Below are positions 1 through 6,166 of a stretch of DNA of 35,106 bases, piece after piece. Numbering within the stretch: position 1 is the first letter of the stretch; every line of letters starts with the position of its first letter. Under the pieces are notes generated by a model that did not search any database, had not been told where the DNA came from, and was given only the letters and a program-made list of their open reading frames with translations. The stretch lies in contig CANQCA010000002.1 in NCBI GenBank assembly GCA_947589585.1, forward strand, positions 1 through 35,106, read 5' to 3'. Source of the stretch: an uncultured Clostridia bacterium (GTDB lineage Bacteria > Bacillota > Clostridia > Christensenellales > Borkfalkiaceae). The position numbers and the translations under genes were made by a program.

Positions 1-1662
1 CTCAACGGCAAGCGCGGCATGATCCTCGATATGGCAAATACCAACCCCGAGGGTTACACCGATACGAGCCTCTTCGTTCCCAAGAATGCGGTCAGCGGAC
101 AGGCCAACTACACCGACGCCAACATCTGGGAGATCCAGGTCCGCGACTTCTCCAACAACATCACGCAGTCCAAGTACAAGGGCAAGTACCTCGCCTTCAC
201 CGAGACGGGGCTCAAAGAAAACGGCATTCCCGTCGGGCTCGACTACTTGAAAGAACTCGGTATCACGCACGTGCATCTCATGCCTTCCTTCGATATCGCC
301 TCTGTCGACGAATCGAGAAACGACCAGTTCAACTGGGGTTACGATCCGTTGAACTACAACGCGCCCGAAGGCAGCTATTCCACCAACGCTTCCGACGGCG
401 CAGTCCGCGTGAAGGAATTCAAGGCGATGGTGCAGGCGCTCCACAAGGCGGGCATCGGCGTCATCATGGACGTCGTGTACAACCACACGAGCGGGCTGGA
501 TTCCAACTTCCAGAAGATCGTCCCTTACTACTACTATCGTTTCAAGAACAACGGCAGCGCATCGAACGGCAGCGGCTGCGGCAACGAGACCGCTTCCAAC
601 CGTACCATGTTTGGGAAGTTCATGATCGACTCCGTCACCCATTGGATGAAGGACTACAATGTCGACGGCTTCCGCTTCGACCTCATGGCGCTCCACGATT
701 ACGATACGATGAAGGACCTCGAGAAGGCTGTTCACGCGATCAATCCCAACGCCATCCTCTACGGCGAAGGCTGGACGGGCGGCGATAGCGAACTTGCAGA
801 CGGCTTGCGGGCAAGTTTGGAGAACGTAAAACGGCTCAACGGCGACGCCCCCACCAACGGTATCGCAGTGTTCAATAATGTCACGCGCGACGCCTTGAAG
901 GGTTCTACAAACGGTTCGGATACAGGTTTTGCAACGGGCGGCGTGACGCAATCGGGCGACAATAATTATGCCGCGCAGGTCATGTTCGGCGTCCTTGGCG
1001 GGAACTACAATTCTGCGCTCGGCGTATCTTCCGGTTCCTACTGGGGTGAATCGGGCAGCCCGACAAGGGTGGTCACCTACGCCTCCGCACACGACAACTA
1101 CACCCTCTACGATAAACTGCTTCTCGCATACCCGAATGATAAGAATGCGCGTCTTTCCCACAACCGTCTCGTGGCGGCGATCGTGCAGACCTCGCTCGGT
1201 ATGCCCTTCATGCAGGCGGGCGAAGAGATGCTCCGCTCCAAGCCGAAGGCGGGCGGCGGCTATAACGAGAACAGCTACAATGCCAGCGACAGCGTGAACA
1301 ACCTGAAGTGGGGGAACTTGACGCAAACGTCCGACGAGTACAAGATGATGCAGTACTACAAGGGCCTCATCGCCTTCCGTAATGCGCATCCCGTTCTCCG
1401 CTCCACGAACACGGGCGTCGTTCAAAAGGGAACGGCGGACGCCATCCAGGGCACGCTCATCCAGTTCCAGATGGTAAGCGGCTCCGAGACCATCTACGTT
1501 GTCTACAACGCAGGCACGGCGGCGACGAGCATCACCCTTCCCGCGGGGACGTGGGATCTTTGCATCAACGGCACGCAGGCGGGCACGAACGCCATCCAGA
1601 GCGGCGTTTCCGGCACGCAGTCCATCGCGGCGATCAGCTGCTACGTCTTCGTCAAGAAGTAA
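1..1662 (+). CDS. pulA: Type I pullulanase (GH13), 5' truncated
   Basis: The frame is open from the first base, so the N-terminus lies outside the window; 553 residues are present. It would hydrolyse alpha-1,6 branch points of pullulan, starch or glycogen. All four GH13 conserved regions are visible: DVVYNH (469-486), GFRFDLM with the nucleophile Asp at 679-681, YGEGW with the acid/base Glu at 766-768, and SAHDN with His/Asp at 1090-1095. The WGYDPLNYNAPEGSYS block is the usual type I pullulanase signature. A C-terminal beta domain follows the barrel. The protein ends in YVFVKK with no LPXTG or membrane tail, so any anchor or carbohydrate-binding module would be upstream. The next genes encode carbohydrate-binding-like lipoproteins, which suggests the enzyme acts outside the cell. 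Family assignment is firm; location is inferred. Confidence 0.95.
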   Translation, partial: LNGKRGMILDMANTNPEGYTDTSLFVPKNAVSGQANYTDANIWEIQVRDFSNNITQSKYKGKYLAFTETGLKENGIPVGLDYLKELGITHVHLMPSFDIASVDESRNDQFNWGYDPLNYNAPEGSYSTNASDGAVRVKEFKAMVQALHKAGIGVIMDVVYNHTSGLDSNFQKIVPYYYYRFKNNGSASNGSGCGNETASNRTMFGKFMIDSVTHWMKDYNVDGFRFDLMALHDYDTMKDLEKAVHAINPNAILYGEGWTGGDSELADGLRASLENVKRLNGDAPTNGIAVFNNVTRDALKGSTNGSDTGFATGGVTQSGDNNYAAQVMFGVLGGNYNSALGVSSGSYWGESGSPTRVVTYASAHDNYTLYDKLLLAYPNDKNARLSHNRLVAAIVQTSLGMPFMQAGEEMLRSKPKAGGGYNENSYNASDSVNNLKWGNLTQTSDEYKMMQYYKGLIAFRNAHPVLRSTNTGVVQKGTADAIQGTLIQFQMVSGSETIYVVYNAGTAATSITLPAGTWDLCINGTQAGTNAIQSGVSGTQSIAAISCYVFVKK

Positions 1663-1678
1663 GATATAAGAACGCGTA

Positions 1679-1756
1679 CGGGCGCCGGGGCGGGCAACCG
1701 CGTCGGCGCCCGAAAACGTCGGAATTCAAAAATATGAAACAGGGGCGCCCCTGTTT
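1679..1756 (+). terminator. Two hairpins after the pullulanase gene, possible terminator
   Basis: CGGGCGCC (1679-1686) pairs with GGCGCCCG (1705-1712). It is followed by a perfect 20-nt palindrome at 1737-1756 (AAACAGGGGC and its complement) and a small CAGAAT/ATTCTG stem (1760-1780). The second palindrome ends in TTT but there is no long T tract, so termination is plausible but not certain. Confidence 0.45.
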
Positions 1757-1836
1757 GCACAGAATCCCATAGGTATTCTGTAAAACAACTGATAGAAAGC
1801 GCCGCGCCGCGCGCCGCGCAAAAAAACAAGCAAATC

Positions 1837-1867
1837 ACGCACCGAGAGTGCGTAAATTGAATGGAGG
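1837..1867 (+). promoter_or_regulatory. Leader hairpin and ribosome-binding site of the lipoprotein at 1878
   Basis: ACGCAC (1837-1842) pairs with GTGCGT (1848-1853) around loop CGAGA. GGAGG at 1863-1867 lies 10 nt before the ATG. A similar GCAC/GTGC hairpin precedes the genes at 6167 and 10535. Confidence 0.55.
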
Positions 1868-1877
1868 AATGGTAACT

Positions 1878-3347
1878 ATGAAGGCAAAGAAACTCTTTGG
1901 CATCCTGCTCGCAGGCGCCATGGCGCTCTCCGCTGTCGCAGGCCTTGCAGCTTGCGGCGGCGATGACGAACCGCCCGCAACCGACAACGGATTAAAGTAC
2001 TACGTCGTCGGCGGCAATGCTTCAAACAGCACGGCAAGCTATCTCTACACGGTGAGCAACTGGAAGACGGAGCACATCCCCGAACTCGAGATGGTCAAGG
2101 AAGAGGGCACGCAGAAGTATTCCATCGAACTCGACCTCATCGCGGGCGACGAATTCAAGATCGTCAACGACGCTCCCGGCACAGGCTTCTGGGATAACGA
2201 GATGGGCTTCGGTAAGCTTGCGACGGGCAAGAACGATAAGGATGAGGACGTCTTTAAGGAGACGGGTCAATATGGCGGGAACATCGGCCTGCAGCAGGGC
2301 TTCGACGGCCGCTATAAGTTCACCCTCGAGAACAACAGCATCACATGGCAGCTTCTCCAGAAATTCGAGATGGTAACGGTGACCTATAAGGACGGCGACA
2401 CCGTGCTCGGCACGCAGGACGTGAAGAAGGGCGAGACCCTCGCCGAGGCCGATCTCCTCGCAGCCCCCGAGAAGCTCTTCATGACGTTCGAAGGCTGGAT
2501 GAACGGCACCACGGCCTACACGGGCGGTACCGTGAACGAAGCGTTCACCCTCACTGCGAAATACACCGAGGAAGCGAACGAATCCTACACTGCGGATGAG
2601 ACGGAGTATTATCTCGTCGGCACCGGGGAAGGCACCCTCAAAGAGAGCGGCTGGAATGTCGGGGATGGCGAAACGCCCGTTCCCGAAGCACTCTTCCTCA
2701 CGAAGGACACCGCTTATACGCAGCACAACGTGTTCACCATCGAAGCTACGCTCTACGCAGGCGATCAGTTCAAGATCGCGCACGATAACAGTTGGGATGG
2801 CGCGTTCAATTACACGAATCTGCTCGAAGCGGACGGCGTACCGAGCCCCTTCGAAGGATCCGACAACTTGGTCGTCAAGACGGGGCACGACGGCGTGTAT
2901 CGCATCACCCTCGTCACCGATGAAGGGGAAGAAGGTATCTACTACGAACTTCTCGAAGAGAAGGAATCCCTTATCGTTGATTACTACCTCGCCGGCACCT
3001 ATGCGACAGCGGAAGGGGCTGAGGTTCAGTTCCGTGCCGAGCCCGGCGACTGGACCATTCACCTTACCGAAGGCGAGAACGACGAGTGGACCTGCGAAGT
3101 GACCATCACCGAGAACGATTATATTCCTTCCGGTTGGGACGATAACAAGGATGGCAGTGTTCATGCTGCAGCGCTCAAAGTCAAGATCAACGGATCGTAC
3201 TACGGCGTAGATAACACCGCCGAAAACCCGAGCGGCACGACGGGGGATGGCAACATGCTCCTTGCCGCCGGCACCTATAAGATCACCTTCAACGCAGAGA
3301 CGAAGGTCATCAGCTGGACGCTTGTCACCGCTGAACCCGCCGAATAA
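1878..3347 (+). CDS. Lipoprotein with SusE/F-like carbohydrate-binding modules
   Basis: 489 residues. The ATG at 1878 is chosen over the in-frame GTG at 1848 because it has GGAGG 10 nt upstream and starts a clean lipoprotein signal peptide (KK, hydrophobic core, LAAC lipobox with Cys26). After an acidic linker come a module opening YYVVGG (about residues 44-170), an InlB/Flg_new-type beta repeat (about 178-238, ending with GW and ALTAKY-like strands), a second YYLVGTG module (about 250-365) and a third opening YYLAGTY (about 375-485). The modules share strands such as LxLxAGDxFKI and end with a GxYxITL or ITW strand, as in SusE/SusF-like or X25-like starch-binding domains. No catalytic motif is seen. 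It probably binds alpha-glucan at the outer face of the membrane beside the pullulanase. Substrate is inferred from context. Confidence 0.85.
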   Translation: MKAKKLFGILLAGAMALSAVAGLAACGGDDEPPATDNGLKYYVVGGNASNSTASYLYTVSNWKTEHIPELEMVKEEGTQKYSIELDLIAGDEFKIVNDAPGTGFWDNEMGFGKLATGKNDKDEDVFKETGQYGGNIGLQQGFDGRYKFTLENNSITWQLLQKFEMVTVTYKDGDTVLGTQDVKKGETLAEADLLAAPEKLFMTFEGWMNGTTAYTGGTVNEAFTLTAKYTEEANESYTADETEYYLVGTGEGTLKESGWNVGDGETPVPEALFLTKDTAYTQHNVFTIEATLYAGDQFKIAHDNSWDGAFNYTNLLEADGVPSPFEGSDNLVVKTGHDGVYRITLVTDEGEEGIYYELLEEKESLIVDYYLAGTYATAEGAEVQFRAEPGDWTIHLTEGENDEWTCEVTITENDYIPSGWDDNKDGSVHAAALKVKINGSYYGVDNTAENPSGTTGDGNMLLAAGTYKITFNAETKVISWTLVTAEPAE

Positions 3348-3364
3348 GGCGAAAATCACAAAGA

Positions 3365-3391
3365 ACGGATCCCTCAGGGGTCCGTTTTTTT
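3365..3391 (+). terminator. Rho-independent terminator
   Basis: A 9-bp stem (3365-3373 with 3377-3385, one G-T wobble) has loop TCA and is followed by a run of seven T (3385-3391). It ends the 1878 transcript. Confidence 0.9.
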
Positions 3392-3425
3392 ATGACGAAA
3401 AAGCCTTCCCCCCTTGGGAGTTGCA

Positions 3426-3597
3426 AAGCCCTACCCTTCGCTTGCGAGGGGGAGGGTGGCGAACGCAGTGAGACGGGTGGGGGAGTGATTGAGGAGCCCA
3501 ACCCTCATCAGTCACCTGCGGTGACAGCCTCCCCCTTTGAATGGGGGGAAGCCTTCCTTGCTCCCGCGTCATGCTTCGACTGCGCTCAGCATGACGC
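3426..3597. repeat. Dispersed palindromic intergenic repeat (family A) plus GTCAT hairpin
   Basis: Positions 3426-3460 recur at 5759-5793, and 3484-3528 recur exactly at 5821-5865. The 3' end holds a perfect 10-bp inverted repeat, GCGTCATGCT (3566-3575) with AGCATGACGC (3588-3597). No gene is seen between 3392 and the promoter at 3635; the longer open frame here is only an upstream extension of the next gene. Confidence 0.85.
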
Positions 3598-3634
3598 GGA
3601 GGGCGGGGCGGGGACGGTTTCGGATAAATTTTTG

Positions 3635-3663
3635 TTGACATCGTCCGCGTTCCATGATACAAT
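3635..3663 (+). promoter_or_regulatory. Sigma-A-type promoter for the lipoprotein at 3707
   Basis: TTGACA (3635-3640), a 17-nt spacer and TACAAT (3658-3663) with an extended TGA just before the -10. Predicted start is near 3670. Direct repeats ACCGATCG at 3667-3674 and 3685-3692 lie between the start point and the AGGAGG site (3695-3700), where a repressor could sit. Confidence 0.85.
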
Positions 3664-3706
3664 AAAACCGATCGTGCAAATTTCACCGATCGATAGGAGG
3701 GATTTC

Positions 3707-5257
3707 ATGAAAACATACAAATTCTTCGGCATGCTGCTCGCGAGCATCTTTTCGCTCACAGCCGTAGCCGGCCTTGCCGCTTGCGGGGGAGACGATCATT
3801 CCCACATCGACCAGAACAAGGACGACAAATGCGACGTGTGCGGCATCAAAATGCCCGAACTCAACGAGGATTGGGAGGGGACCGTCTATACCATCGTCGG
3901 CGCAGGCTCGGGTCTCCTCTTCGAAAACGATTGGGACGTCGAGACGGACGACCCCGCCCGTACATTTGCGGCCACTTCCTCGGGGGGGAAGGAGATCCAC
4001 ACGCTCACCATCGACCTGTATGAGGGCGACGCATTCCAGATCATCCACGATCACGGTTGGGACGGGCAGATCTGCTACAAGAACGTCGCCAACGGGGGGA
4101 AGGATGCAAACGGCAATGCCGTCTTCGTGGAATCGACGAGCATCAACCCCAGCCTCTCGGATATCGTCGTCGGAGAGGGCCAATCGGGCCAATACGAGCT
4201 CACGCTCACCATCGAGAAGGGCAGCTCGCCCCTGCTCACCTTCGAGAAGAAGCAAGCCTTCACCGATCTCGTCCTTCTCAAGCTCGTCGACGTCGACGGC
4301 GTCTCCCCGTGTTTTTCCGAGAACTTCCTCAAGCACGCCATTCTGAGAGAGCGCGGAGGCATCTATTATAAGAGGGGGGCGAACGTCCCCGCGGCGCCCT
4401 ATATCCCCGCAACGACGCCCGATATGATGAAATTCGGCGGCTGGATGAAATCCGACGGCACCATCTGGCAGGGCGGCGCCCTCACCGAGGATATGACCTT
4501 GCAGCTCAAATACGTCGAGGACGACAACCCCGGCTTCTATGCCGATAAGCAGGGCTCGAAGTACTATCTCGTCGGCGAATCGGCCACGGAGGGCAGCTCC
4601 CTCTACAATAATAATTGGAGCAAGGTCCCCGCGCTCGAGCTCAAGCGGGTCGAGAGCTATGCGCAGCACAACGTGTACGAACTCAAAAACGTCGTCCTGC
4701 GCGGCGGGGATAAATTCCGCATCGCATACGGCACCAACGAGCTCTCCAAGGGCACGTGGGTAGACCTTTCTTCCCCCGTATCGGTGGAAGGAGATCAGGC
4801 GGTGCTGCAGGACAATCAGGACAGTACCTATACCATCCGGATCGTCGTCACCGCGGATGCAAGCGGGAACGTGACGGAGATGAAGATCGGCGCCACATGG
4901 ACGAACGGCCTTCTCAACGGCTACTATCTCGTCGGGACCTACCTCGATCCCGCATTCGGTGCGGCCGCGGACGATCCCTATAACTCCCGCACACAGTTCT
5001 TCTGGGAAGCGAGCGCAGGCGTCTTCTTCACGGATATCATCGTCAGCGACGGCACCCTTGCGACGGGGAAGAACTATGCGGAATTCCTCATCAAATGGTA
5101 TCAGACGGACGGCAACGGAAAGACGTATACGGCAGAGCGATCGGGCGGGCCCGCACTCGAGAAGACCACCCCGCGCATTCAGCTCGCGCCCGGGGCATGG
5201 CGTCTCACGATCAACACGAACGACATGACCATCACTTGGGAAAAACCCGCAACTTGA
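3707..5257 (+). CDS. Lipoprotein with carbohydrate-binding-like modules and a CxxC motif
   Basis: 516 residues. The ATG at 3707 has AGGAGG 6 nt upstream and lies downstream of a consensus promoter; the frame upstream of it is repeat DNA. The signal peptide ends in LAAC (Cys26). Right after it comes a short HxHIDxNxDDKCDVC segment (about residues 31-46) that resembles the CxxC units of the neighbour at 6167. Next are a module with FENDWDVE and LTIDLYEGDAFQI strands (about 58-190), an InlB-like segment with FGGWMKSDG (about 200-268), a YYLVGES module (about 283-400) and a terminal YYLVGTY module (about 405-516, ending ITWEKP). It has its own promoter and terminator, so it is a single-gene unit. 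A surface glucan-binding role is inferred from paralogy and position. Confidence 0.83.
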   Translation: MKTYKFFGMLLASIFSLTAVAGLAACGGDDHSHIDQNKDDKCDVCGIKMPELNEDWEGTVYTIVGAGSGLLFENDWDVETDDPARTFAATSSGGKEIHTLTIDLYEGDAFQIIHDHGWDGQICYKNVANGGKDANGNAVFVESTSINPSLSDIVVGEGQSGQYELTLTIEKGSSPLLTFEKKQAFTDLVLLKLVDVDGVSPCFSENFLKHAILRERGGIYYKRGANVPAAPYIPATTPDMMKFGGWMKSDGTIWQGGALTEDMTLQLKYVEDDNPGFYADKQGSKYYLVGESATEGSSLYNNNWSKVPALELKRVESYAQHNVYELKNVVLRGGDKFRIAYGTNELSKGTWVDLSSPVSVEGDQAVLQDNQDSTYTIRIVVTADASGNVTEMKIGATWTNGLLNGYYLVGTYLDPAFGAAADDPYNSRTQFFWEASAGVFFTDIIVSDGTLATGKNYAEFLIKWYQTDGNGKTYTAERSGGPALEKTTPRIQLAPGAWRLTINTNDMTITWEKPAT

Positions 5258-5273
5258 TATCAGGCAATCGGAA

Positions 5274-5302
5274 AAGGCCTTCCCGCACCCCGGGAGGGCC
5301 TT
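5274..5302 (+). terminator. Strong hairpin, probable terminator
   Basis: A 12-bp stem (5274-5285 with 5291-5302, one G-T pair) with loop CACCC lies 16 nt after the stop codon. The tail TTATATTATG is only moderately T-rich. Confidence 0.7.
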
Positions 5303-5391
5303 ATATTATGCCTGAACCAGCGAAGCGTCATTCTTCCCGTCCCATCTCCAGCGTCATGCTGAGCCGCCCCCCGCGTCATTCTTCCCCGTCC

Positions 5392-5453
5392 CCCGCGTCA
5401 TGCCGAGCGTAGCGAAGCATCCCCTCATACGAAGTCCGCGAAAAAGCCTTCCC
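5392..5453. repeat. 62-nt direct repeat, copy 1
   Basis: Matches 5904-5965 in 61 of 62 positions. It begins with the GCGTCATGC core also found in the TIR-bounded elements at 13773 and 25495. A 19-nt piece recurs at 25466-25484. Confidence 0.85.
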
Positions 5454-5674
5454 CCCTCGGGGGGAAGGTGTCACGGCGTTGCCGTGACGAATGAGGGGCA
5501 AATAAAGAATGACCATCAGGAGCCCAACCCCCACCACCCGCTGCGCGGGAGCCTGTCTCATGCGGGTAGAGCCCCGCGTTACTTCGCGCTAAGGCGCTCG
5601 TGCCGCCCTTCGACAATGATTAGAACGTGCGGGCGGGGCGGGCACCGTTCGCGCCTTCCGATGCGCTCTACTTC

Positions 5675-5729
5675 TCGCAAAACGCAGCACACGGCACACT
5701 GTGCCGATGTGAAAAATTGCGTTTTGCGA
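5675..5729. repeat. Nested perfect palindrome
   Basis: The outer 12-bp arms TCGCAAAACGCA (5675-5686) and TGCGTTTTGCGA (5718-5729) enclose an inner 6-bp hairpin CGGCAC (5692-5697) / GTGCCG (5701-5706) with loop ACT. No T tract follows. Confidence 0.7.
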
Positions 5730-5758
5730 CCCTTGGAAAGGGGTAGGCCTTGGGGATG

Positions 5759-5895
5759 AAGCCCTACCCTTCGCTTGCGAGGGGGAGGGTGGCACGAGCC
5801 CTGCGAGTGACGGGTGGGGGAGTGATTGAGGAGCCCAACCCTCATCAGTCACCTGCGGTGACAGCTTCCCCCTTATGAAGGGGGAAGCCTTCCCG
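5759..5895. repeat. Dispersed palindromic repeat family A, copy 2
   Basis: Shares exact blocks with 3426-3460 and 3484-3528. The ends are C-rich and G-rich arms that can pair (CTTCCCCCTT with AAGGGGGAAG around 5865-5890). Confidence 0.8.
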
Positions 5896-5903
5896 CCTTG
5901 CCT

Positions 5904-5965
5904 CCCGCGTCATGCTGAGCGTAGCGAAGCATCCCCTCATACGAAGTCCGCGAAAAAGCCTTCCC
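5904..5965. repeat. 62-nt direct repeat, copy 2
   Basis: Second copy of the 5392-5453 repeat with one C/T difference. Confidence 0.85.
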
Positions 5966-6004
5966 GCGTGCACAAATAATTTCCCAAAAAATATAGGATG
6001 TTTA

Positions 6005-6033
6005 TTGACATCTCACATTTTTTGTGATAAAAT
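6005..6033 (+). promoter_or_regulatory. Sigma-A-type promoter for the large lipoprotein
   Basis: TTGACA (6005-6010), 17-nt spacer, TAAAAT (6028-6033) with an extended TGA. The flanks (TTGACATC and TGATAnAATAAA) match those of the promoter at 3635. Confidence 0.87.
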
Positions 6034-6043
6034 AAACTTGATA

Positions 6044-6160
6044 GACCGAAAATTGTGTAATATTCGAACAAGAAAGCGTCATAAATAAACAAAAAGGCGC
6101 GCTTGTTCCCTTTTCGGTCGTCTAAAAAGAAAATCAGCACGTTAGTGCGAAAATGGAGGA
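6044..6160 (+). promoter_or_regulatory. Structured 5' leader with ribosome-binding site
   Basis: GACCGAAAA (6044-6052) pairs with TTTTCGGTC (6111-6119). Inside it GAACAAG (6066-6072) pairs with CTTGTTC (6102-6108). A further GCAC/GTGC hairpin (6137-6148) stands before GGAGGA (6155-6160). The outer stem begins within a few bases of the predicted start point near 6040. Confidence 0.6.
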
Positions 6161-6166
6161 GAAAAA

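Larger units (their letters stand above)
5303..6004. repeat. Repeat-filled intergenic region without a gene
   Basis: About 700 nt with no frame that has a ribosome-binding site or recognisable product. It holds truncated GTCATNCTGAGC elements (5350-5420), two copies of a 62-nt direct repeat (5392-5453 and 5904-5965, one mismatch), a GTCACGGC/GCCGTGAC hairpin near 5470-5490, a nested palindrome (5675-5729) and a family A repeat (5759-5895). AT content rises after 5970, where the next promoter begins. Confidence 0.8.

Noticed and set aside
3392..3706. Upstream extension of the lipoprotein at 3707
   Set aside because: The extension is repeat DNA followed by a promoter, and the signal peptide begins at 3707.
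2022..4669. Minus-strand frames of 445 and 328 codons under the first two lipoprotein genes
   Set aside because: Same codon-bias effect; no start signals and no recognisable domains.
5400..5852. Small open frames on both strands in the 5.3-6.0 kb spacer
   Set aside because: They translate repeat DNA, lack ribosome-binding sites and overlap each other.
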